Positions 1 to 6,772 of a stretch of 64,000 nucleotides of DNA are shown here, piece by piece. A program made the translations under genes and the position numbers. Source of the stretch: Sinorhizobium saheli (lineage in GTDB: Bacteria; Pseudomonadota; Alphaproteobacteria; Rhizobiales; Rhizobiaceae); contig NZ_LNQB01000064.1 of the NCBI RefSeq assembly GCF_001651875.1, forward strand, positions 43,726-107,725, given 5' to 3'. The notes under the pieces were generated by a model, which saw only the letters and a list, made by a program, of their open reading frames with translations, was not told the DNA's origin and did not search any database. Position 1 is the first letter of the stretch; each line of letters begins with the position of its first letter.

Positions 1-78
1 GGCGGCGGTCGCGGCGTCTGCGTAAGGAGGAGAGATGGTGTCGCAGTTCTGGCGCCGCTTTGTGCCGGGCCCGGCCCG

Positions 79-234
79 TTATGGCCGCAAAAGCACCGTA
101 ACCATCATCAGGGCAATGGCGAAGACCGCTATTTTCCAGAAATCCCGGCGCTGCCTGAGGCCCGGATACCCGAGCGGCTTGATGAGTTGGACGCACATGG
201 CCACGAGCAGGAGAACCGTTAGTGCCTTTGACAT
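79..234 (-). CDS. Small two-helix membrane protein, function unknown
   Basis: This is a 51-residue protein on the minus strand starting at the ATG whose complement is at 232-234. It has a hydrophobic N-terminal helix (about residues 4-20), a short basic loop rich in Pro, Gly and Arg (21-34), and a second hydrophobic helix (35-49), ending in Arg-Pro. The positive loop between two helices suggests a small inner-membrane hairpin protein. The upstream sequence has only a weak purine-rich stretch (ggaaacgagcga) as ribosome binding site. It is transcribed away from the MFS gene. I do not know a function. I favour this reading over the overlapping plus-strand frame because its composition is clearly membrane-like. 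Confidence 0.6.
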   Translation of the reverse strand: MSKALTVLLLVAMCVQLIKPLGYPGLRQRRDFWKIAVFAIALMMVTVLLRP

Positions 235-408
235 TCGCTCGTTTCCGCGAGAGTTCCGCTGCCCTGTGAGCGGCGCCATACCGCCGTCACTTTTCGTCGC
301 ATAGAGGGCTATTGTTTTCGCCGCCGATTTGCAATGACCGGCGGCATCGATTCCGTCGGCGCAGCGGTGATTCCCGCAAAGGCCTGCCGACGGCAGAGCG
401 AGTTTCGA

Positions 409-1716
409 ATGATGATGAGAAAGAACCTGCTTCCGGTCGCCGCGCTGCTGCTTGGCACACTGTTCCTCTTTCTTGGAAACGGTCTCCAGAGTCTGCTCCT
501 GCCCGTCCGCGGCACGGCGGAGGGCTATCCGACCACCGTTCTCGGCCTGCTCGGCACCTCCTGGGCCTCCGGCTTCGTGCTCGGCTGCTTCTTCTCCCCG
601 AATGTCGTCAAGCGCATAGGCCATGTGCGCGCCTTCAGCGTCTTCACCTCGCTGATCGCGATCATCTCGCTCCTCACCGGACTGCTGGTCGATCCGGTAT
701 GGTGGATCGTGCTGCGCGCCGTCACCGGTTTCGCGACGGCCGGCACCTCGATGATCATCGAGAGCTGGCTGAACGAGCGCGCCACCAATGAGAGCCGCGG
801 GGTGATCTTCTCGCTCTACATCGCCATCACCCTTTTCGGCGTCGTCGGCGGCCAGATGATGATCCCCTTCGGCGAGACCTCGACGACTCTTTTCTTCATG
901 GTCTGCGGCATTCTCTACTGCGTCGCGATGCTGCCGACGCTGCTTTCCAAGGCGGCATCGCCGCAACCGCTGAAACAGGTCCGGCTCGATCTGCGCGGCC
1001 TCTATCGCAATTCGCCGGTCTCCTTTCTCGGTATCCTGCTGGTCGGCATCGCCAATGGCGCCTTCGGCACGCTCGGCGCGGTCTTCGGCCGCCAGGCCGG
1101 CCTCAGCGACAGCACGGTCGCGACGATGATGAGCGTTGCGATTTTCTCGGGGGCGATCATGCAATTGCCGGCCGGCCGCATTTCGGACCGGGTCGATCGC
1201 CGCTACGTGCTCGCAGTGCTCGCCGGTGTCGGTGCCTTCGCCGGCCTCCTGCTCTTCCTCGTCGAGCCGAGCCAGGTGTGGATCGTGCTGACGCTGATCG
1301 CCGTCTACGGCGCCGCCGCCAACGCGCTCTACCCCATCGCCGTCTCCCACGCCAACGACTTCGCCACCCCCGAAGACTTCGTCAAGGTATCGGGCGGTCT
1401 CTTGCTGCTCTACGGCATCGGAACCATCATCGGCCCGACGATCGGCGGACCGGTGATGACCGCCACCGGCCCCTATGGCCTCTTCATGATTACGGCCTGC
1501 GCGCATATGCTGATCACGGCTTACGCGATCGTCCGCAGCCGTCGGCGCGCACCGGTGCCCGTCGCCGAGCGCGAAACCTTCTCGCCGGTCAATGCCGGCA
1601 CCGCGACGACGCCCGAAAGCCTGCAGCTCTCGCCGCGCGCGGCGCCTTTCGATGAGCCGCGCGATGACGCCGTCGACGATCCTGAAGAGGAGGAGAGATC
1701 GAATGAGCCTGTTTGA
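409..1716 (+). CDS. MFS transporter, YcaD-like
   Basis: This 435-residue protein of the major facilitator superfamily has about 12 predicted membrane helices. It would act as a proton-coupled exporter in the inner membrane. The visible family mark is the cytoplasmic loop motif GRISDRVDRR (encoded near 1180-1203), the G-x-x-x-D-R-x-x-R type loop of MFS proteins; the first helix follows directly after the start. The C-terminal tail is polar and acidic. Three ATGs in a row (409, 412, 415) are possible starts, and an upstream in-frame start at 334 gives a non-membrane extension and looks wrong. The stop overlaps the DUF1192 start by 14 bases, so the two are co-translated. The substrate cannot be told from sequence. 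Confidence 0.85.
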   Translation: MMMRKNLLPVAALLLGTLFLFLGNGLQSLLLPVRGTAEGYPTTVLGLLGTSWASGFVLGCFFSPNVVKRIGHVRAFSVFTSLIAIISLLTGLLVDPVWWIVLRAVTGFATAGTSMIIESWLNERATNESRGVIFSLYIAITLFGVVGGQMMIPFGETSTTLFFMVCGILYCVAMLPTLLSKAASPQPLKQVRLDLRGLYRNSPVSFLGILLVGIANGAFGTLGAVFGRQAGLSDSTVATMMSVAIFSGAIMQLPAGRISDRVDRRYVLAVLAGVGAFAGLLLFLVEPSQVWIVLTLIAVYGAAANALYPIAVSHANDFATPEDFVKVSGGLLLLYGIGTIIGPTIGGPVMTATGPYGLFMITACAHMLITAYAIVRSRRRAPVPVAERETFSPVNAGTATTPESLQLSPRAAPFDEPRDDAVDDPEEEERSNEPV

Positions 1717-1891
1717 CGATGACCAGCCGAAGAAGAAGACCGCCCATGAGATCGGCAGCGATCTCTCGCAGCTCTCCGTTGACGAGCTCACGGCGCGGAT
1801 CGCGCTGCTGACCGAGGAGATCGCAAGGCTCGAGGCCGAACGGGCCCGCAAATCGGCGAGCCGTTCGGCCGCCGAAAGCCTGTTCCGTTGA
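1703..1891 (+). CDS. DUF1192 family small protein
   Basis: This 62-residue protein has an acidic/lysine start (MSLFDDDQPKKK), a conserved segment around LSVDELTARIALLTEEIARLEAE that predicts a coiled coil, and a short C-terminal tail. This is the pattern of the DUF1192 family of alphaproteobacteria, whose function is not established. The ATG at 1703 lies inside the end of the MFS gene and is preceded by a strong GAGGAGGAG ribosome binding site, which decides the start. A longer frame from 1592 is only the overlap with the MFS gene. Confidence 0.85.
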   Translation: MSLFDDDQPKKKTAHEIGSDLSQLSVDELTARIALLTEEIARLEAERARKSASRSAAESLFR

Positions 1892-1928
1892 CGAAAGGGC
1901 AAGGTCTTCCTGCGCCGGCACGGTCGCG

Positions 1929-1953
1929 TGCTTAACCGCCGGTTAAGCATTTT
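1929..1953 (+). terminator. Hairpin ending the MFS-DUF1192 operon; also a palindromic TTAA-N7-TTAA box
   Basis: TGCTTAACC (1929-1937) and GGTTAAGCA (1941-1949) form a perfect 9-bp stem with a 3-nt loop, followed by TTTT, a short intrinsic terminator. The same bases read TTAA-CCGCCGG-TTAA (1932-1946), which fits the CtrA recognition pattern TTAA-N7-TTAA in both directions. Whether it is read as RNA hairpin, DNA operator or both cannot be decided here. Confidence 0.55.
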
Positions 1954-1985
1954 CTGCGATTGTCCGATCATCCGGTTCCTTCCGG

Positions 1986-2070
1986 ACTCAGACATTTTCA
2001 CCGACTGGCGAATGGGTCTGATTTTTCTCCCTGTTTTACCTTGAGAGCCGCTTCGCGCGGCTCTTTTTTT
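1986..2070 (+). ncRNA. Candidate small RNA upstream of rcdA
   Basis: Between the two terminators lies a segment that folds like a trans-acting sRNA. A 5' stem pairs TCAGAC (1988-1993) with GTCTGA (2016-2021). A single-stranded U-rich, C-rich stretch follows (TTTTTCTCCCTG, 2022-2033). The strong terminator at 2044-2070 closes it. There is no open reading frame of note. The architecture resembles the Hfq-bound alpha-r families of rhizobia, and the pyrimidine stretch differs by one base from the TTTCCTCCCT core I associate with the MmgR (alpha-r8) family. The start is estimated. The TTAA box at 1932-1946 sits where a -35 region would be for a start near 1980. Inference only; no transcript evidence. 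Confidence 0.45.
2044..2070 (+). terminator. Strong intrinsic terminator
   Basis: AGAGCCGC (2044-2051) pairs perfectly with GCGGCTCT (2057-2064) across a 5-nt loop, followed by a run of seven T. It ends whatever is transcribed between 1950 and 2040, most likely the candidate sRNA. Confidence 0.9.
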
Positions 2071-2105
2071 GTTTCACGGCCGGTAGAATCAAAGAATTGT
2101 GGAGA

Positions 2106-2120
2106 TTAACCCTTTCTTAA
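2106..2120 (+). promoter_or_regulatory. CtrA binding box upstream of rcdA
   Basis: TTAACCCTTTCTTAA matches the CtrA consensus TTAA-N7-TTAA exactly and includes the preferred TTAACC half. It lies 125 bases before the chosen rcdA start. GCTATG at 2142-2147 could serve as -10, which would put the second TTAA near -35, as in promoters activated by CtrA, although the spacing is slightly long. Direct control of rcdA by CtrA has been reported in S. meliloti, to my knowledge. Confidence 0.7.
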
Positions 2121-2244
2121 GAATACCCTTGCGCGGAATGCGCTATGGGATCATTCTTCGACCATGAAGGGTGCCAAGGAAACTTTTCCCAAAGCAACCC
2201 GTTACCTGACTTGTCGTGATGCGTTGGAACCAGGGAAAACAGGC

Positions 2245-2763
2245 ATGTCCGAGAGAGGATTGAATACCGTCAGTTTCGCGGGGCACGCCGCGTCGTCGGC
2301 GCAGTTCAAGGCGCTATATGCTGAAGGGATGGGCCTGGTCGAGGAAACGGCAAGCTATCTCGACGGTCCCGGACGCACCGCTTCCAAGGTGCTGCCGCGC
2401 ATGGCCTCCGTGCTTTATGCCGCCGAGTCGATGCGCCTCACCACCCGGCTGATGCAGATGGCTTCCTGGCTCCTGCTCCAGCGTGCCGTCAACAATGGCG
2501 AAATGAGCCGCGAGCAGGTGCTGTCGGAAAAGAGCAAGGTTCGCCTCGACAGCTTCAACGTCGATCGCAGCGCGCCCGGCTGGAACGACCTCCCGGAGAC
2601 GTTCCGCGACCTCATCGAGCGCTCCCTCAGGCTCCAGAACCGCGTCGCCCTGCTCGACCGCGAGATCTACCGGCCGCAGGAGGCGACGGCCTTCGTTCCG
2701 GACAACCAGAACGGCGTCAAGGCGCAGATCAAGCTGCTGCAGACCGCCTTCGGCGCCAACTGA
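2245..2763 (+). CDS. rcdA: RcdA, regulator of CtrA degradation (DUF1465)
   Basis: This 172-residue protein of the DUF1465/RcdA family is, in Caulobacter, an adaptor that works with CpdR and PopA to bring CtrA and other substrates to the ClpXP protease. Family-typical segments are visible: MGLVEETASYLDGPGR near residue 30, then ESMRLTTRLMQMASWLL, a helix-rich core, and a C-terminal helix with RLQNRVALLDREIY. It should be cytoplasmic, acting at the pole or divisome. The ATG at 2245 is chosen because homologues begin just before the VSFAG segment; an in-frame ATG at 2164 would add 27 residues with no family likeness. It stands alone between a CtrA box and a terminator. CpdR is encoded at 60.7 kb in the same window. 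Confidence 0.88.
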   Translation: MSERGLNTVSFAGHAASSAQFKALYAEGMGLVEETASYLDGPGRTASKVLPRMASVLYAAESMRLTTRLMQMASWLLLQRAVNNGEMSREQVLSEKSKVRLDSFNVDRSAPGWNDLPETFRDLIERSLRLQNRVALLDREIYRPQEATAFVPDNQNGVKAQIKLLQTAFGAN

Positions 2764-2792
2764 CGCGACAGACCTCCCGCCGCGACGTCTTG

Positions 2793-2816
2793 AGCCCGGC
2801 CCTGCGCCGGGCTTTT
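2793..2816 (+). terminator. Intrinsic terminator of rcdA
   Basis: AGCCCGGC (2793-2800) pairs with GCCGGGCT (2806-2813) with a 5-nt loop and a following T run, 30 bases after the rcdA stop. Confidence 0.85.
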
Positions 2817-3144
2817 CGTTTCGCGCATGCGAAGCCGAGTGCGGATCGTATCGCTCCATTCTCTTCTCTTTTAACGAGCGAACAGGAGTGCTTGTGCGCG
2901 GATCCTCGGGTCAAGCCAGGACAAGCCTCGTCAAGCCCGAGGATGACGGCAGGAGAAATTGGCCGCTGACGCGCGGGGCGAGCGATACAGGATTGACCAT
3001 CCCTGCCGGTGTCATTCCTCCGCTCCGACCACCAAAGGCGTCATCCTCGGCCTTTACCGGGCGTGGACCCGAATCCACGCACCAGTCGCGGGAGCTCGAA
3101 GTCGAGACCCCGCCAAGCGGAACCTGCCCCTGATCGAACACCCA
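2817..3144. repeat. Intergenic repeat debris with CCTCGGG / CCCGAGGATGAC modules
   Basis: This gap of about 330 bases holds no convincing gene. It carries inverted copies of a module seen as CCTCGGGTCAAG near 2905 and CCCGAGGATGACGG near 2937, again inverted as GTCATCCTCGG near 3040. A hairpin GCGTGGA/TCCACGC lies at 3061-3080. Such modules are typical dispersed intergenic repeats of Sinorhizobium. Confidence 0.5.
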
Positions 3145-3146
3145 AC

Positions 3147-3173
3147 AAAAAAGCCCGGCAATGCCGGGCTTTA
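3147..3173 (-). terminator. Intrinsic terminator of rpmE
   Basis: AGCCCGGCA (3152-3160) pairs with TGCCGGGCT (3162-3170). Read on the minus strand the stem is followed by TTTTTT (complement of 3147-3152). It lies about 27 bases after the rpmE stop. Confidence 0.88.
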
Positions 3174-3199
3174 AAACAGTCCAAAAAAGGGGACGGCGA

Positions 3200-3421
3200 T
3201 CAGAGGCCGAGGCCTTCGAAGCGCTTCTTGAACTTGGAAACGCGGCCGCCGCGGTCTACGAGCTGCTGGTTGCCGCCGGTCCAGGCCGGGTGCGACTTCG
3301 GATCGATTTCCAGGTTCATCGTCGCACCTTCCGTACCCCAGGTCGAGCGGGTTTCGTATTCGGTGCCGTCGGTCATGACCACCTTGATCATGTGGTAGTC
3401 GGGATGGATGTCTGCCTTCAT
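3200..3421 (-). CDS. rpmE: 50S ribosomal protein L31
   Basis: This 73-residue protein begins [10 protein letters not shown] and has the L31 segments FKKRFEGL at its end and HPAWTGG in the middle. L31 bridges the two ribosomal subunits. The chain contains no cysteine at all, so it is a zinc-independent L31, unlike the Cys-containing form of E. coli RpmE. The start has an AGGAAG ribosome binding site 7 bases upstream. It is transcribed alone, divergent from the ABC exporter gene, and ends at its own terminator. Confidence 0.95.
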   Translation of the reverse strand: MKADIHPDYHMIKVVMTDGTEYETRSTWGTEGATMNLEIDPKSHPAWTGGNQQLVDRGGRVSKFKKRFEGLGL

Positions 3422-3619
3422 AACAATCTTCCTAGAGTTCCAGGGTCCAATTGTCGCAAGGCATTGCGACTTTGGGACCGAACACGTAAATGAAGCCGCA
3501 GACCGCTATGGCCGCGGCTTCCCAATTCGATGCCGTGCCCTATACATGAAGGTCTGCGGGATAACAAGTGCCGCGCGGAAGACTTATCACCAAGGCCTCC
3601 GTGGGCGACTGGGGGGCAC

Positions 3620-5422
3620 GTGCCGAGACAAGAGAACCAACCGCCAGCGCGCAGGTCCGTGCGCCCGCTCGCAACCGTGCTGCCCTATCTTGCGCGGTAC
3701 CGCCGCCTGGTCGTCGGCGCCTCGATTTCGCTGACGATCGCCGCCGTCACCACCCTGACGCTGCCGATGGCCGTGCGACGGATGATCGACAACGGCTTCT
3801 CCAATTCCGACTCCGGCTTCATCAACACCTATTTTTCCATGCTGATGGTGCTGGCGATCGTGCTCGCCCTCGCCAGCGCCGCCCGCTACTATTTCGTCAT
3901 CTCGCTCGGCGAGCGCATCGTCGCCGATCTTCGGCGCGACGTTTTCCAGCGCGTCATGCGGCTCTCCGCTTCCTTCTTCGACGTCAACCAGTCGGGCGAG
4001 ATCGTTTCGCGGCTGACCGCCGACACGACGCAGATCAAGTCGGCCGTCGGCGCGACCGCCTCGGTGGCCCTGCGCAACCTCATCCTCTGTCTCGGCGCGA
4101 TCGGCATGATGGTCTATACGAGCCCGAAGCTGTCGAGCCTCGTCATTGCAGCGATCCCGCTGATCGTCTTCCCGCTCGTCGGTTTCGGCCGTTCGGTGCG
4201 CCGGCGCGCCCGGGCGGCTCAGGACAGGCTCGCCGCCGCGTCAGCCTATGCCGGCGAGGCGATCGCCGCCACGCGTACGGTGCAGGCCTTCAACGGTGAA
4301 GAGAGTGCCGAAGGCCGCTTCGGTGCGGCCGTGGAGGAGGCCTACCACGCCGCCCGTGCGGCCACCATGGCGCGCTCGGTGCTCACCGCCTTCGCGATCA
4401 CCATGGTCTTCGGCAGCGTCGTCGCCGTGCTCTGGTTCGGCGCGCGCGACGTGCTCGCAGGCACGCTTTCCGCCGGCACGCTCAGCCAGTTCCTGCTCTA
4501 TTCCGTCTTTGCCGCCGGCAGCCTCGGCGCGCTCTCGGAGGTCTGGGGCGAGCTCTCGCAGGCGGCCGGCGCCGCCGAGCGCCTGAAGGAGCTTCTGACC
4601 GAGGTCCCGCAAATCCGCTCGCCCGAACGGCCGGTCCCCATGCCCGTGCCGGCAAGGGGCGCGATCGACTTCGCCGACGTTCACTTCGCCTATCCCGCCC
4701 GCCCGGATTACAAGAGCCTCAAGGGCCTGAGTTTCTCGGTGCGGCCAGGGGAGACGGTTGCCATCGTCGGCCCCTCCGGCGCCGGCAAGAGCACCGTCTT
4801 CTCGATGCTGCTGCGCTACTACGATCCGACCGGCGGCACCGTCCTCGTCGATGGAACGGACATCCGCGCCGTCGATCCGAAGGAGCTGCGCGAGCGGATC
4901 GCGATCGTGCCGCAGGACGTAACGATCTTCGCCGCCTCGATCCACGACAACATCGCCTTCGGTGCGCCGGAGGCAAGCCGCGAGGCGGTGCGGGCCGCCG
5001 CCGCCGCGGCACAGGCCGACGAGTTCATCGCCAGGCTCGACCGGGGCTATGACACGCTCGTCGGCGAGCGCGGTGTGACGCTCTCCGGCGGCCAGCGCCA
5101 GCGGATCGCGATTGCGCGGGCGATCCTGAAAGATGCGCCGATCCTTCTGCTCGACGAGGCGACGTCGGCCCTCGACGCCGAAAGCGAGACGCTGGTGCAG
5201 ACCGCTCTCGACCGGCTGATGCGCGAACGCACCACGCTCGTCATCGCCCACCGGCTCGCGACGGTGCTCAAGGCCGACCGCATCCTCGTCATGGATCACG
5301 GCCGCATCGTCGAGGAAGGCACCCACGCGTCGCTGATCGGCCAGGGCGGCCTTTACGCGAAGCTCGCAAGGCTTCAGTTCGACCATGGGGCGGAAGGACT
5401 GTTCGTCGCCTCCGGGAGTTGA
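3620..5422 (+). CDS. ABC exporter, fused membrane and ATPase domains
   Basis: This is a half-size type IV ABC exporter of the MsbA/MDR subfamily B, about 600 residues. The N-terminal half has six predicted helices. The C-terminal half is the ATPase: Walker A GPSGAGKST near residue 384, signature LSGGQRQR near 488, Walker B ILLLDEAT near 508, and the H-loop histidine in VIAHRLAT. It should work as a homodimer in the inner membrane, exporting lipid or another hydrophobic compound; the substrate is unknown. I chose the GTG at 3620, which has a GGGGGG stretch upstream and gives the usual short N-terminus. An ATG at 3530 in frame would add 30 proline- and arginine-rich residues. It is a single gene, divergent from rpmE. 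Confidence 0.88.
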   Translation: MPRQENQPPARRSVRPLATVLPYLARYRRLVVGASISLTIAAVTTLTLPMAVRRMIDNGFSNSDSGFINTYFSMLMVLAIVLALASAARYYFVISLGERIVADLRRDVFQRVMRLSASFFDVNQSGEIVSRLTADTTQIKSAVGATASVALRNLILCLGAIGMMVYTSPKLSSLVIAAIPLIVFPLVGFGRSVRRRARAAQDRLAAASAYAGEAIAATRTVQAFNGEESAEGRFGAAVEEAYHAARAATMARSVLTAFAITMVFGSVVAVLWFGARDVLAGTLSAGTLSQFLLYSVFAAGSLGALSEVWGELSQAAGAAERLKELLTEVPQIRSPERPVPMPVPARGAIDFADVHFAYPARPDYKSLKGLSFSVRPGETVAIVGPSGAGKSTVFSMLLRYYDPTGGTVLVDGTDIRAVDPKELRERIAIVPQDVTIFAASIHDNIAFGAPEASREAVRAAAAAAQADEFIARLDRGYDTLVGERGVTLSGGQRQRIAIARAILKDAPILLLDEATSALDAESETLVQTALDRLMRERTTLVIAHRLATVLKADRILVMDHGRIVEEGTHASLIGQGGLYAKLARLQFDHGAEGLFVASGS

Positions 5423-5426
5423 TGCG

Positions 5427-5500
5427 TGTCGCCCAACATGCATGAAAACAGGAACCGGAAGCGCGTCGCATCATTATTTCATCGCGACGCGCTTTAGACT
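5427..5500. repeat. Mosaic repeat fragment with 11-bp hairpin
   Basis: Just after the ABC gene, TGCGTGTCGCCCAACATGCATG resembles the start of the repeat at 44.2 kb. It is followed by a perfect hairpin: AAGCGCGTCGC (5459-5469) pairs with GCGACGCGCTT (5484-5494). There is no T run, so it is a repeat-type palindrome that may also slow transcription or protect the mRNA end. Confidence 0.55.
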
Positions 5501-5616
5501 TTCGTTCAACCCCGGCGCTTGATCTTCCGGCACGCCATTGCCACGCGTCAGCCCGGCCCTATTCTAAGGGAGCCGGCCGTCGGCCCGCACCTTTTACGAT
5601 TGGGAGGATTTTCCGC

Positions 5617-6609
5617 ATGGCATTCCTGAGCTTGACCCGCCGCGCCGCCATCGCCTTCGGGGTCGCCGCTTTTTCCGCACTGACCATCGGCGCGCCGGCA
5701 AAGGCGCAAGACTTTCCGGACCGGACGATAACGCTCGTCGTTCCCTTCGCCGCCGGCGGCTCGACCGACGTCGTCGCCCGGATCATCGCGCAGAAGATGT
5801 CCGAGGATCTCGGCCAGCAGGTGATCGTCCAGAACGTCGCCGGCGCCGGCGGCAACCTCGGAGCGGCCAATGTCGCGCGCGCCGACCCGGACGGCTACAC
5901 GATCCTCATGGCGACGGTCGCGACCCATGCGTTGAACCCGCTGATCCTGAAGACCAAGCCCTACGATCCCGAAAAGGACTTCGCGCCGGTCTCGCTGCTC
6001 GTCATCGTTCCGAACGTGCTGGTCGTCAATCCGGAACTGCCGGTCAAGAACGTCGAGGAACTGCTGGCGCTCCTGAAGGCGGAGCCGGAAAAATACGCCT
6101 ATGCCTCGTCGGGCAACGGCACGCCGCTCCATCTTTCCGGCGAACTCTTCAAGAAGATGGCCGGGGTCGAGATGCAGCACATCCCCTACAAGGGGTCCGG
6201 CCCGGCGCTGAACGACGTCATCGGCAACCAGGTGCCGATCATGTTCGACAACCTGCCCTCCTCGTCGGGACACATCAAGGCCGGTACCCTGCGCGCGCTC
6301 GCCGTGACGACCGCGGAACGCGCGCCGTCCTTCCCCGATGTGCCGACCATCGCCGAATCCGGCATTCCCGGTTACGAGACCTACACCTGGAACGCGCTCT
6401 TCGCCCCAGCGAACACGCCGCAGCCGGTGATCGCCCGCCTCAACGAGGCGGCAAGGAAGGCGCTCGCCGACCCGGCGGTGCAAAAACGCATGGAGGAGTT
6501 CAGCGCCAAGATCGTCGGCTCGACGCCCGAGGAGCTTGCCGCCCACGTCAAGGCGGAGCTCGCCAAATGGACGCCGGTAGTGCGCGACGCCAACGTGCAG
6601 ATGGATTGA
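5617..6609 (+). CDS. TctC/Bug-type periplasmic solute receptor
   Basis: This 330-residue tripartite tricarboxylate transporter receptor has a cleavable signal peptide of about 30 residues ending APAKA-QD. The mature part starts with the family pattern FPDRTITLVVPFAAGG and continues with GSTDVVARIIAQKM and NVAGAGGNLG, the Bug-type ligand-binding fold. It would bind a carboxylate in the periplasm. No TctA or TctB membrane subunits lie nearby, so it is an orphan receptor that must pair with a distant transporter or act as a sensor. GGGAGG lies 10 bases before the ATG. A RIME-type repeat follows the stop. Confidence 0.9.
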   Translation: MAFLSLTRRAAIAFGVAAFSALTIGAPAKAQDFPDRTITLVVPFAAGGSTDVVARIIAQKMSEDLGQQVIVQNVAGAGGNLGAANVARADPDGYTILMATVATHALNPLILKTKPYDPEKDFAPVSLLVIVPNVLVVNPELPVKNVEELLALLKAEPEKYAYASSGNGTPLHLSGELFKKMAGVEMQHIPYKGSGPALNDVIGNQVPIMFDNLPSSSGHIKAGTLRALAVTTAERAPSFPDVPTIAESGIPGYETYTWNALFAPANTPQPVIARLNEAARKALADPAVQKRMEEFSAKIVGSTPEELAAHVKAELAKWTPVVRDANVQMD

Positions 6610-6624
6610 CGAGAGACCGCGATT

Positions 6625-6740
6625 GCCCTCATCCGCCTGCCGGCACCTTCTCCCCGCAAGCGGGGCAAAGGGGACCCGCAGCGCTCCCATCTCCAGTAAC
6701 CTCTCCCCGTCAAAACGGGGAGAGGGTTAGGGTGAGGGGC
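6625..6740. repeat. RIME1-type intergenic mosaic element, copy 1
   Basis: The unit reads GCCCTCATCCGCCTGCCGGC, then ACCTTCTCCCCGC, an inner palindrome, and ends CTCTCCCCGTCAAAACGGGG plus AGAGGGTTAGGGTGAGGGG. Two palindromes in about 110 bases fit the Rhizobium-specific intergenic mosaic element. Related copies lie at 15635, 20763 and 48327. It separates two convergent genes. Confidence 0.8.
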
Positions 6741-6772
6741 GATCCACGGCACAACCTCGGCGATTCCGACAA

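Noticed and set aside
35..304. Plus-strand frame with a good Shine-Dalgarno right at the window start
   Set aside because: The product is basic and lacks any recognisable feature, and the frame overlaps the membrane-type minus-strand gene 79-234. The Shine-Dalgarno may belong to the tail of a gene ending at the TAA near 23-25, which is outside view.
79..2001. 640-residue minus-strand frame across the MFS gene
   Set aside because: It is the antisense shadow of the MFS/DUF1192 genes, very rich in Arg, Glu and Ala; only its last 51 residues look real.
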